Origin: Calorimonas adulescens | Lineage (GTDB): Bacteria > Bacillota > Thermoanaerobacteria > Thermoanaerobacterales > UBA4877 | Direction of reading: 5' to 3' | DNA: 64,000 nucleotides | Assembly (NCBI RefSeq): GCF_008274215.1 | Contig: NZ_VTPS01000006.1 | Location: forward strand, 1-64,000 | Shown: in pieces, positions 55,271-63,399 of the stretch | Layout: each line of letters starts with the position of its first letter | Position numbering within the stretch: the stretch's first letter is position 1 | Notes under the pieces: model-generated | Told to the model about the DNA's origin: nothing | What the model saw: the letters and a program-made list of their open reading frames with translations, nothing else | Database searches by the model: none | Position numbers and translations under genes: made by a program

Positions 55271-55693
55271 TCACCTCCTTACATCAAAGCATGGCCCGTC
55301 TTTGTGCATACCCTTTTGTAGCCTGATCTGGTCTTTACAGGACAGATAAGGCATGCCTTCTAAAATTAGTTGTACATAATTCTTGTATTTATTCTTGACA
55401 TATTGACGAAATATCCTGCAATATTTAACTTTACTTTGAATTGCTATCTGCGCATATTCATCATTTGGTTTTATAACAACTGGTATTTTAAGATTATTCC
55501 ATTCTATATATCCGTCTTTGTATCTTATTCCAGAGGTGTTTGTCTTGCCTTCCAGTGAAATATCTTCACCATATTTTTTAAAACATACTTGCTTTGCATT
55601 TCCGAATATCATTCTTTCAACTGCATTCAATGCTCTTTCAGCTAGTTTTTGAGCGGTTAAACTATCAATGTTCTTTTTGAATTTGTTCTGCAT
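55271..55693 (-). pseudogene. N-terminal fragment of a TnpB-like (IS200/IS605 group) protein
   Basis: 140 residues resembling the N-terminal part of one TnpB subgroup: AERALNAVERMIFGNAKQV, SGIRYKDGYIEWNNLKIPV and YVQLILEGMPYL. The RuvC-like catalytic region and zinc ribbon are absent; it ends with unrelated sequence at the pyrD ribosome binding site. It probably inserted between pyrC and pyrD and then lost its 3' part without stopping the operon. Assignment is by recalled similarity. Confidence 0.55.
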
Positions 55694-55789
55694 CGGTGCA
55701 ACATAAGAATCTATATATACTCATCTGTATTGTAAACCATTAGTCCAGTCAGATTATAGCCATTGGCTGCATGTTTGTTATATAAGATA

Positions 55790-57049
55790 TCAGCCTTCAT
55801 ATATAATCTTCCCTTTGTATATTGTCGTTTTTACTTTACCGACAAGACTGGCACCAGTAAAGGGGGAGTTGGCAGACCTGGAATGAAAGCCATTTACCTG
55901 CCACACCTCATCTGGGTCAAATATGGCTATATCCGCCCTGTGGCCCTCTTTTATATACCCTCTGTCTAAGGAGTAAATCCTGGCCGGGCCTATTGTAAGC
56001 CTTGACAGCAGTTCATTTATAGAAAGGCGGCCTGGCCTTACCAGGTATGTCATTCCAACGGCCAATGCAGTCTCCAGCCCTATAATACCGCTGGGGGCCG
56101 TGGCAAAAGGAGCATCCTTCTCCTCCGTGGTATGCGGGGCATGGTCTGTGGCTATGGCATCTATTGTACCGTCTTTTAAGCCGCCTATTATAGCGAGCCT
56201 GTCATTTTCTGTCCTCAAGGGAGGGTTCATCTTGGCATATGTGCAAAGTTCTCCCACAGCATCTTCAGTAAGGCTAAAGTGATGTGGGGTAGCCTCTGCG
56301 GTGATATGTGCCCCCATACCTTTGGCCCACCTTATTATATCTACAGAAAGGGCGGAGCTTACATGCTGTATGTGTATCCTTGCCCCTGTATTTAAAGCGA
56401 GTATAGCATCCCTGGCTACAAGTACCTCCTCAGCTTCTCTCCTTGCCCCCTTGAGTCCAAGCTTTTCTGCAGCAGGTCCGTAGTTAACACCTGGATTTTC
56501 TATAAGCCTGATATCTTCCTCATGAAATGAGAGGACAACATTCAGGTCTTTAGCTGCCTCCATAGCTTCTAAGGCTATCCTGGGGTTCAATATTCCCCTT
56601 CCATCATCAGAAAAGCCTACCGCACCAGCCTCTATAAGCGCCTTAAAATCAGTAAGTTCTTCTCCTCTAAGGCCTTTAGTTATGGCTGCCACCTGCATTA
56701 CCTCAATATCAGCACTTTTAGCTCTATCAACAATACGGTTCAGTGTATCTACATTATCCACAACTGGACTGGTATTTGCCATGCATATCACAGTGGTATA
56801 ACCGCCTGCTGCCGCTGCCTTTGCACCGGTATATATGTCCTCCTTGTGTGTCTGGCCGGGGTCTCTAAAGTGGCTGTGTATGTCCATAAAGCCCGGGGAG
56901 ACTATGAGCCCATTGGCGTCAATGACCTGACAATCCCCTTCGATTCCCTTATCTATCTTGACCACATTTTCCCCATCTATAAGTATATCCAGGACATCAT
57001 CAGTGCCGGAGAGCGGGTCTATTAATCTGCCACCCTTTATTAATAGCAT
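55790..57049 (-). CDS. pyrC: Dihydroorotase (class I)
   Basis: Zinc amidohydrolase cyclising carbamoyl aspartate, about 419 residues. MDIHSHFRDPGQTHKED (about 59-75) carries the HxH zinc ligands and substrate Arg; GYTTVICMANTSPV, the AEATPHHF strand and IATDHAPHTTEEKD follow. Start ATG at 57049 (MLLIKGGRLIDP) has GGGAGG 8 nt upstream, preferred over the longer frame from 57076. It heads pyrC-pyrD and follows a leader with an attenuator-like T tract. Confidence 0.95.
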   Translation of the reverse strand: MLLIKGGRLIDPLSGTDDVLDILIDGENVVKIDKGIEGDCQVIDANGLIVSPGFMDIHSHFRDPGQTHKEDIYTGAKAAAAGGYTTVICMANTSPVVDNVDTLNRIVDRAKSADIEVMQVAAITKGLRGEELTDFKALIEAGAVGFSDDGRGILNPRIALEAMEAAKDLNVVLSFHEEDIRLIENPGVNYGPAAEKLGLKGARREAEEVLVARDAILALNTGARIHIQHVSSALSVDIIRWAKGMGAHITAEATPHHFSLTEDAVGELCTYAKMNPPLRTENDRLAIIGGLKDGTIDAIATDHAPHTTEEKDAPFATAPSGIIGLETALAVGMTYLVRPGRLSINELLSRLTIGPARIYSLDRGYIKEGHRADIAIFDPDEVWQVNGFHSRSANSPFTGASLVGKVKTTIYKGKIIYEG

Positions 57050-57059
57050 AAGAATTCCT

Positions 57060-57160
57060 CCCTTAAAAAAAAACATGTATATTACCCATGGAGCGAGACA
57101 AACTCTGAGGCAAAGACCAGTGCATTTTATAAGCTGCCCTCTCCGGTTACCACCTTAGCC
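57060..57160 (-). promoter_or_regulatory. Candidate PyrR-type attenuator in the pyrC leader
   Basis: On the minus strand the leader carries AACCGGAGAGGGC (about 57131-57143), containing the PyrR-box core CCNGNGAGG. About 60 nt later there is a run of nine T (57064-57072) just before the pyrC ribosome binding site. The flanking PyrR-box bases fit only partly and the terminator stem is weak as I can pair it, so this is tentative. Confidence 0.35.
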
Positions 57161-57238
57161 TTATTAGACCACTTAGATTCATGGCATTACTTACGGTTAT
57201 CATACCTTCTCACCCCTATGATATAACCCCTGCATATA

Positions 57239-57267
57239 AATATACAGGGTTTATGTTAAGTATACAA
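57239..57267 (-). promoter_or_regulatory. Promoter of pyrC-pyrD
   Basis: Minus strand TTGTAT (57262-57267), 17 nt, TATATT (57239-57244), about 190 nt before pyrC, leaving room for a regulatory leader. Confidence 0.6.
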
Positions 57268-57326
57268 GTCTATTTTATTTGCTCAATGGAGTTACAAATG
57301 AGATAATAGAGGCGGAGGGATGAGAT

Positions 57327-57944
57327 ATGAAGATACATGATATTTCAATGCCGATACATCATGATATGATGGTCTACAAGGATAAGGAAGAAAAAAGGCC
57401 TGCTCTGGAGGTCACCAGGGATTATCCGGAGGGGGCCAGGGAGTCCAAGATACACTTAGAGATGCATACAGGTACCCACGTGGATGCCCCCATGCACATG
57501 ATAGAAGGCGGGGAGAGCATAGACAAGCTGGACCTTTATCAGGTTGTGACAGAGTGCAGGGTTGTAGACCTTACCTATCTCGATGATTCTGTAAAGAGGG
57601 TGGACCTTGTCGATAAGGACATCAAAGGTGGTGAGTTTATACTCCTGAAGACCAAAAACTCTTTTAATGAAAGGTTTAATCCTGAGTTTATATTTCTTGA
57701 AAAATCGGGGGCAGAATTTCTGGCTGAGAAAAGGGTGAAGGGTGTGGGGATAGACTCCCTTGGTATCGAGAGGGGCCAGCCGGTCCATGAGACCCATATA
57801 ACCCTCTTTAAAAACGGCATAGCAATAATTGAAGGGTTAAGGCTTAAGGATATACCTGAGGGCAGGTATTTTCTTGTGGCTGCACCTCTCTATGTGGTTG
57901 GAGCAGAAGGAGCGCCAGCGAGGGCACTTCTTATAGAAATGTAG
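57327..57944 (+). CDS. Cyclase-family hydrolase (kynurenine formamidase-like, PF04199)
   Basis: 205 residues, cytoplasmic metal hydrolase fold. The metal-binding motif is HTGTHVDAPMHM (about 47-58), with LLKTKNSF, VGIDSLGIERG and the C-terminal LVAAPLYVVGAEGAPARALL. Members hydrolyse N-formylkynurenine or related amides/lactones; no tryptophan-degradation gene is near, so the substrate is unknown. ATG 57327 follows GGAGGGATGAG. Divergent from pyrC. Confidence 0.88.
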   Translation: MKIHDISMPIHHDMMVYKDKEEKRPALEVTRDYPEGARESKIHLEMHTGTHVDAPMHMIEGGESIDKLDLYQVVTECRVVDLTYLDDSVKRVDLVDKDIKGGEFILLKTKNSFNERFNPEFIFLEKSGAEFLAEKRVKGVGIDSLGIERGQPVHETHITLFKNGIAIIEGLRLKDIPEGRYFLVAAPLYVVGAEGAPARALLIEM

Positions 57945-58031
57945 TCAAGAGATATGAGATGAATAAAAATCGGGAAAAATATCTATAGTATTGTTATGGA
58001 CAGATAAATAAATTGAGAAAGGGATGAGCCC

Positions 58032-58451
58032 ATGGATGAGCTTGAAAAGATTGATGCCATAAGGGACAGGACCGGAGTCAGCTACAAGGAGGCAAAAGAG
58101 GCCCTGGATAAGAATGAGGGCGATGTGGTGAAGGCCCTCATATACCTGGAGGACAATAAAAAGTCCTGGACCGAGAGTATGACAGTGGCGGGAGCAGACC
58201 TGATTGATAAGGTAAAAGAGATTGTCAGAAAAGGGAATGTAACCAAGATAAGGATAAAAAAGGACGGCAGGGTGATAATGGACATACCGGTCACAGCGGG
58301 TGCCATATCAACCATCCTGCTGCCGCAGCTTACTCTGGCGGGTGCAGCCGTTGCGCTGGTGGCCAACTGCACCATAGAGATAGAAAGGCCCGATAAGGGT
58401 GCGGTAAAGCTCGTGGAGGAAAAGGAGAAGAAGGAAAGCCCTGGGGAGTAA
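58032..58451 (+). CDS. UBA/TS-N domain protein with DUF4342
   Basis: 139 residues. The N-terminal UBA-like helix bundle (IDAIRDRTGVSYKEAKEALD, about 7-26) resembles that of EF-Ts. The DUF4342 part follows: VKEIVRKGNVTKIRIKKDGR and a hydrophobic stretch near 91-112. ATG 58032 follows AAAGGGATGAG. Function unknown. Its stop codon abuts the stop of the convergent symporter gene with no spacer. Confidence 0.83.
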   Translation: MDELEKIDAIRDRTGVSYKEAKEALDKNEGDVVKALIYLEDNKKSWTESMTVAGADLIDKVKEIVRKGNVTKIRIKKDGRVIMDIPVTAGAISTILLPQLTLAGAAVALVANCTIEIERPDKGAVKLVEEKEKKESPGE

Positions 58452-59843
58452 TTATTTCCCGGGAAATAATTTGTTCAACAATTTAATAATATGCAGATTT
58501 CTGGCGGCCAGGCCTGGCCATAGGAGGACTGCAAAAGCAAAAGCAAGGGCTATATACAGAGCTGCATCGACCTTCATGATGAAAAGGACAATATATAGCA
58601 GTGGTGACAGGGATGCGGACAGTATTCCAGACCTTGCTGTGATGCTTTCTTTAAAATACATGGTTGCAAGCAGAGGCAGGAATACAGCAAGCCCCCTTAT
58701 CCCCATGGATATGTATGTAAACTCCAGTATGGGTGTGCTCCATAGGGACATGGTGAGGACCGCACATACTATTCCAAACCCTATTATTATAAGCCTCTCT
58801 ATAAAGAGTTCCCTTTTATCATCGGCAGCAGGGTTTATAAACCCTTTATATATATCCCTGGAGAGCAGGGTAGAGATGCTAAGGAGCAGCCCCGAGGATG
58901 TGATGATGACAGAAATCAGGAGTACAGACAGGACAAGGCCGCCCATGTATGGGTTTAAGACCTTCATACTGAAAAGTGTGAGGGCCATTTTGGGATTTAT
59001 TCCTGGATAATTCTTGCCCATATACATGCCTATGATGGCACATAATATGCCTATAGGCAGGTTTAGGGCCGCCGACGTAAAGCAGGCTGTTTTTGCGGTC
59101 TTTATATCCCTGGCTGAATAGACTGCCTGGAAGTATGCCTGGGTGGAAAGTATGCCTATTATGGAGGAAAAGTATGAGGAGAGGCCAGGCCATACACCCC
59201 TGTTCAACGGGTTAAATGCAGATGCGGGAAAACCCGTGGCCAGGCCCATAAGCCCACCCAGCTTTGATACGGCTATGACGCCTGCTATTAAAAACCCTGC
59301 ATATAGCAGGTATATCTTCATGGTACCGATTATACTGGCGCTTAAGAACCCGCCAAAGAGCACATACACGACAATTAACGCCACAGACAGTATTATTGAG
59401 AGGGATATATTAAGATTGGTAACGGTCATAAACAGGGCAGTGGAGGAGAGTATCTGTGATATAAGCCCCATGACTATGGATATGGCAGAGAATATACTTA
59501 CGAAAAGACTTATCTCTTTTCCATACGTTGGTACCATAAAGCCGCCTATGGTATATACGCCGGAGCGCTTTACAGGTCCTGCATAAAATATCCCGAGGAT
59601 AATAAGGGCGGTTGTGGTACCAAGGACATACAGCAGTGAATTAAAGCCGGATGTATAGGCGATCTCCGCAGTGCCTATGGTAGACGCACCGCCCAGCACT
59701 ATGCCGACAAGGTTGCCGCTCACCATGGATGCTCCCAGTTTTCCGCTTCCAACATTGAAATCGCTCAGGGTCTTTACCTTTTGCCCATAATAGAGTCCTA
59801 TGGCAGAGATTATTATTAGAGTTAAAGAAAATGAAAGATACAT
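58452..59843 (-). CDS. Sodium/solute symporter (SSS family)
   Basis: Integral membrane protein, 463 residues, about 12-13 helices. SSS signs: the N-terminal SDFNVGSGKLGASMVSGNLV and the sodium-site segment IVLGGASTIGTAEIAYTSGF; later LVLSVLLISVIITSSGLLLS with the helix-8 Ser/Thr residues. The substrate is unknown. It contains four GGCCWGGCC units, including an overlapping pair at 58506-58519. Upstream on the same strand is the pyrophosphatase gene, 15 nt away. Confidence 0.88.
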   Translation of the reverse strand: MYLSFSLTLIIISAIGLYYGQKVKTLSDFNVGSGKLGASMVSGNLVGIVLGGASTIGTAEIAYTSGFNSLLYVLGTTTALIILGIFYAGPVKRSGVYTIGGFMVPTYGKEISLFVSIFSAISIVMGLISQILSSTALFMTVTNLNISLSIILSVALIVVYVLFGGFLSASIIGTMKIYLLYAGFLIAGVIAVSKLGGLMGLATGFPASAFNPLNRGVWPGLSSYFSSIIGILSTQAYFQAVYSARDIKTAKTACFTSAALNLPIGILCAIIGMYMGKNYPGINPKMALTLFSMKVLNPYMGGLVLSVLLISVIITSSGLLLSISTLLSRDIYKGFINPAADDKRELFIERLIIIGFGIVCAVLTMSLWSTPILEFTYISMGIRGLAVFLPLLATMYFKESITARSGILSASLSPLLYIVLFIMKVDAALYIALAFAFAVLLWPGLAARNLHIIKLLNKLFPGK

Positions 59844-59858
59844 CTAAATTCGCCTCAT

Positions 59859-61487
59859 TTATTTTTTAAGGGATTTTACAGCCCTGATAATTGGAGGTAT
59901 TACTTGGTTTTTCCTGGAAACAACACCGGGGAGATAGAAACTATTGCCGTAAATATCAATAGAAAAAGCCCTCTCCAGCATATCCCTGTAATCAGAAACC
60001 CAGAGGATCTCAGAACCATTATCTATGATATTTGTCAGCATCAGCAGCAGGACATCATAGTTCCCTTTTTCCTTAAGACCCTTCATATATGAGAGTATAT
60101 CCCTCTTAATGTCTCCCGGGTCAGCCAGGACATTTATTTGTCCTACTCCAATGGTAAAGTCGTCTACATGAAACTCCTTGAAATCGGTGAAGAATATATC
60201 CTCAGGGCTCTTTCCATCAAGGGATGTGCCCTCCTTGAACATCATGCCGGCAAAGCTTTTGATATCGATCCCGGCAATGGAAGCCAGGCTGTGCGCTGCC
60301 TCTATGTCCTTAGGGGTACATGTAGGCGACTTGAATATCAGCGTATCGGAGATGATGGCTGCACACATTATACCGGCTATTTCTGGTGGCGGCATTACAC
60401 CTGCATCCTCATAAATGCCATAGATAATGGTAGATGTGCACCCCACAGGCTGGTTTTTAAAGAGTATGGGTTTATCGGTCACTACTCCGCCGAGGCGGTG
60501 GTGATCTATTATCTCCAGGATGTTTGCCTCATTTATCCCGTCTACTGTCTGAGAGAATTCATTATGGTCTACCAGTATGACATTTTTTGTCTCATAATCC
60601 AAGACGTGGCGCCTGGATATCAGGCCTATTACAGCACCGTTCTCATCTACTACAGGAAAGTTACGGTATCTGTACTGGGACATGGTGTTTGTCACCTCAT
60701 GGATATAATCGTCCTCACTGAATGACACTATATCCCTTTCCTTCATTATATAGGATATGGGTATGCTCTGACTGATATACTTTACGGTATCAAAGGTGTT
60801 GCAGGGCACCAGTATTAAGCTTACCCCGTGTCTCCTGGATAGTTCTATAATATCATCATTTGGCCTTATCCCACCCGTGATGATGAGTGCCCCAGCCCCG
60901 TACTCAATGGCGGCTTTCTGTATGTATGGCCGGTCGCCGACGATTATGGTATCCCCTGGCTGTATCCTTTTTACTACCTCGTCTAAAGACATAGCGGCTA
61001 CTATGAGGTTTCCGCCCAGTTGGCCCTTGCCAGGAGTTATGACTTCCCCGGAAAGGACGCTGGCTGCGTTATTTACGGGTATGTTGAATTTTTCTAAACT
61101 GTTCATCTGTGAAAGATATACCTTGGCCAGGTCGCCTAAAGTGGCCAGGCCGAGGAATTTTCCACTATCGTCAACCACACAGACAGTCCCCATACCGGAC
61201 TCCTGCATGAGCTGCCATGCGGCCAGCATTGGCCAGGACCCGTTTACAGATAGAGGCCTATCGTAATTTATATCCTTTATCTGGGTATAAACGTTCTCTA
61301 TATACTCAGGCTCTTCCAGCCCGAAGTGGTTTAAGACGAACCGGGTCTCCGCATTAACAGGACCCAGTCTGCATGGTACTGCATCCACCCCACTGTGCTG
61401 CCTTTTAAAGTATGCATATGCGATGGCAGAACATATGGAATCTGTATCAGGATTTTTATGACCTATTATGTATATCCTACTGTCCAT
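59859..61487 (-). CDS. ppaC: Manganese-dependent inorganic pyrophosphatase with CBS and DRTGG domains (family II)
   Basis: Cytoplasmic enzyme splitting pyrophosphate, 542 residues, regulated by adenine nucleotides in known homologues. A DHH domain opens with YIIGHKNPDTDSICSAIAYA; a CBS domain (about 66-125), a DRTGG domain (about 130-245) and a second CBS (about 250-300) are inserted; the DHH part resumes with VDHNEFSQ and EIIDHHRLGG; the DHHA2 domain (about 410-535) ends the protein, with RKNQVIPPI supplying the Arg/Lys phosphate-binding motif. Confidence 0.94.
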   Translation of the reverse strand: MDSRIYIIGHKNPDTDSICSAIAYAYFKRQHSGVDAVPCRLGPVNAETRFVLNHFGLEEPEYIENVYTQIKDINYDRPLSVNGSWPMLAAWQLMQESGMGTVCVVDDSGKFLGLATLGDLAKVYLSQMNSLEKFNIPVNNAASVLSGEVITPGKGQLGGNLIVAAMSLDEVVKRIQPGDTIIVGDRPYIQKAAIEYGAGALIITGGIRPNDDIIELSRRHGVSLILVPCNTFDTVKYISQSIPISYIMKERDIVSFSEDDYIHEVTNTMSQYRYRNFPVVDENGAVIGLISRRHVLDYETKNVILVDHNEFSQTVDGINEANILEIIDHHRLGGVVTDKPILFKNQPVGCTSTIIYGIYEDAGVMPPPEIAGIMCAAIISDTLIFKSPTCTPKDIEAAHSLASIAGIDIKSFAGMMFKEGTSLDGKSPEDIFFTDFKEFHVDDFTIGVGQINVLADPGDIKRDILSYMKGLKEKGNYDVLLLMLTNIIDNGSEILWVSDYRDMLERAFSIDIYGNSFYLPGVVSRKNQVIPPIIRAVKSLKK

Positions 61488-61634
61488 TTATCATCCCCAC
61501 CTTATATATTCATGTATAATAATTTCTTAATTTCAGTGTAATAAGTCTATATCAGCATACCAGCAGTATCCATGTGCCTGATCGTTCGTCCTGATACTCT
61601 AATATTTACCACTGCATTACATAGGGTACGCCTC

Positions 61635-61684
61635 CATCCGGCGTCCCCGCCTCAGGTCGGCTCATCCGGCGTCCATGCCGGATG
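61635..61684. repeat. GC-rich REP-like hairpin with a 12-bp direct repeat
   Basis: CATCCGGCGTCC occurs at 61635-61646 and 61663-61674. The second copy starts a perfect 8-bp hairpin, CATCCGGC (61663-61670) with GCCGGATG (61677-61684). No T tract. The surrounding 296-base intergenic space (61488-61783) has no gene. Confidence 0.75.
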
Positions 61685-61783
61685 CCCCTGTTCCATTTGT
61701 TGTAAATCCAAGAGTACCGTGGACTCTCTTTAAGGTCACATTTAATGCTGCATGTCATATTCAAATGAGTTCTTACACCAGAA

Positions 61784-62203
61784 TCATTTTTTATTAAAAA
61801 TTAGATTCCAGAATGTAGTTACAGCCATAAGGCTGGCTGCTATGCCGAGCGACACAAAGCCTGTTAAAAGCCCATATTCTATGGCCAACTTTATATTATC
61901 CTGCACCAGATAGAGCATTGTCTGATAAATATATGCTCCCGGCACCAGAGGCAGTATACCTGGTATTACAAAGAGGGTGGCTGGCTTCTTGAACGTCCTG
62001 GCCATGACCTCTCCAAGCAGCCCTATGATAATGGCTGATAGCACCGTGGCTGCGACAGGAGACTGAAAACGGTCCATTATGATGGTATAACCGGCCTGGC
62101 CCACAGCTGCGCTCAGGGCAGCCAGAGGCAACATCTTCATTGGCAGGTTAAATATTATCCCAAAACCTATTACAGAAAAGAACATATATATCACATTTAA
62201 CAT
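61784..62203 (-). CDS. Threonine/serine exporter family, small subunit (ThrE_2 / DUF3815)
   Basis: 139 residues, four membrane helices, with QAGYTIIMDRFQSPVAATVL and VIPGILPLVPGAYIYQTMLY, the DUF3815 signature. It corresponds to the C-terminal half of the single-chain ThrE exporter. Its ATG directly follows the stop of the larger subunit gene (62204), so the two are coupled. Confidence 0.88.
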   Translation of the reverse strand: MLNVIYMFFSVIGFGIIFNLPMKMLPLAALSAAVGQAGYTIIMDRFQSPVAATVLSAIIIGLLGEVMARTFKKPATLFVIPGILPLVPGAYIYQTMLYLVQDNIKLAIEYGLLTGFVSLGIAASLMAVTTFWNLIFNKK

Positions 62204-62965
62204 TTATATCCCCCTCAGATAAAACCATACCTGCAGCGTAACACCTACGCCGACAGCTATAGCCGCAGCGTTCATCACAGCCTCTGCCGTCCTGGCGGTA
62301 CCAGATATCAGGTCGCCTGACATGAAGTCCCTTGCCCCGTTGGTTATGGCAACACCGGGCACAAGAGGCATTATAGAACCGATGATTATCTTATTTAGAT
62401 TCTGGCCAAAACCCAGATATGTAAATGATAGGGCAAACAGACTTATTATTATACTCCCAAGTAAATTGGTAAGAAATACGGAAAACTCATATCTCTCAAT
62501 GTTATACAGTAGACTTAAGGTTATGAAGACCGTTACAAATGTAGGCAGGAAGTCCGCCCATGTCCCTCCAAATATGAGCATGGACATGGATGCGCCAAGA
62601 CAGCCGCCCAATACACGGTAGAGAGGCCTGTATCGCGGCTTTCTATCGATCTCACTTAAGTATTCAATACCATCATCCAAGCTGATTTTACCCATACAAA
62701 AATCCCTGGAAAAGCTGTTTACCATATCCACCTTGGAAAGGTCTATAATGCGGGAATGAACCCTCCTTATGGCCGTCTCCAGTTTTCCGCTTTCGTCCTC
62801 TATGGATATTATTATGGTAGTAGGGGTAACAAAGGTATGGGATATGTACCCGAGGCTTGATAGTATCATGTCTGCCGTAGTCTCTATACGGTTTGTCTCT
62901 GCTCCGTTTTTTAAAAGGATTTGTGCTGCCATAATGGCAAGGTTTAAAGCCCTTTCATTTTCCAT
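62204..62965 (-). CDS. Threonine/serine exporter family, large subunit (ThrE / DUF1212)
   Basis: 253 residues. A cytoplasmic N-terminal domain of about 115 residues (AQILLKNGAETNRIETTADM is the DUF1212 start) precedes five membrane helices with SIMPLVPGVAITNGARDFMS. Split ThrE systems are common in Firmicutes and export threonine, serine or similar amino acids. AGGTGGTGA precedes the ATG. Confidence 0.9.
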   Translation of the reverse strand: MENERALNLAIMAAQILLKNGAETNRIETTADMILSSLGYISHTFVTPTTIIISIEDESGKLETAIRRVHSRIIDLSKVDMVNSFSRDFCMGKISLDDGIEYLSEIDRKPRYRPLYRVLGGCLGASMSMLIFGGTWADFLPTFVTVFITLSLLYNIERYEFSVFLTNLLGSIIISLFALSFTYLGFGQNLNKIIIGSIMPLVPGVAITNGARDFMSGDLISGTARTAEAVMNAAAIAVGVGVTLQVWFYLRGI

Positions 62966-63399
62966 AGCATCACCACCTAACCTATTATATCATATCCGAT
63001 TAACTGCTGCCTTCTGACCTGAAGTTTCACTGCTATTTTTGTCTATTTGATTACCCTTCCCTTTCATATGGGGTACCTTCCTGTCTGGGCAATCCTGTAT
63101 TCCATTGACAGCGTTTAATATTTACTATAAATGAAAGTATAAGCCTGGCGTTTGTTAAAGCACACGGCACGCCAAAAACAGTGCGATCACTCTTGATGCC
63201 ACAACTACTTTAAAAACTTTAATTATAAACTTAGACGTAAGCATGTTTTTGCTGTTTTATTTCAAATGCACTGAAGGTAATCGTTATAGTAAACGATATT
63301 CAAGTAAAATATATGATAATTCAAGTAAATTTTGCTTGATAAGTAAACTAGGCCAATTTATAATTTATCTTGAGAAAACGATTTTCAGAGGTGCTAATC
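62966..63399. other. Divergent intergenic region before the right-hand LacI gene
   Basis: No gene. TTCAAGTAAA occurs twice (63299-63308, 63320-63329), 21 bp apart, that is two helical turns. The second copy forms an inverted pair TCAAG/CTTGA with bases near the -35. This looks like an operator for the regulator encoded next. Confidence 0.5.
63336..63364 (+). promoter_or_regulatory. Promoter of the right-hand LacI-family gene
   Basis: TTGATA (63336-63341), 17 nt, TATAAT (63359-63364), 35 nt before the TTG start. The repeated TTCAAGTAAA elements lie immediately upstream. Confidence 0.75.

Larger units (their letters stand above)
1537..62101. repeat. Dispersed highly iterated palindrome GGCCWGGCC (39 copies)
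   Basis: Copies start at 1537, 1542, 4079, 4499, 6310, 9676, 10997, 11339, 12256, 14206, 15419, 16338, 16612, 17268, 17619, 20332, 20535, 20540, 23175, 26303, 31302, 32817, 38455, 39468, 42540, 43396, 44173, 45045, 46483, 47029, 48026, 49551, 56029, 58506, 58511, 59183, 59238, 61143 and 62093 (hand count, so a few may be missed). Nearly all are inside genes, on both coding strands and in all three frames (reading as GLA, GQA, WPG, ARP, RPG and so on). The motif contains two GGCC sites and a CCWGG site. The gaps are 20.5-31.3 kb (thin), 32.8-38.4 kb (none) and 49.6-56.0 kb (none). Function unknown. Confidence 0.9.

Noticed and set aside
57100-57160. T-box leader before pyrC
   Set aside because: AGGTGGTAACCGG only loosely resembles the T-box antiterminator, and the downstream gene is not an amino-acid or tRNA-synthetase gene.
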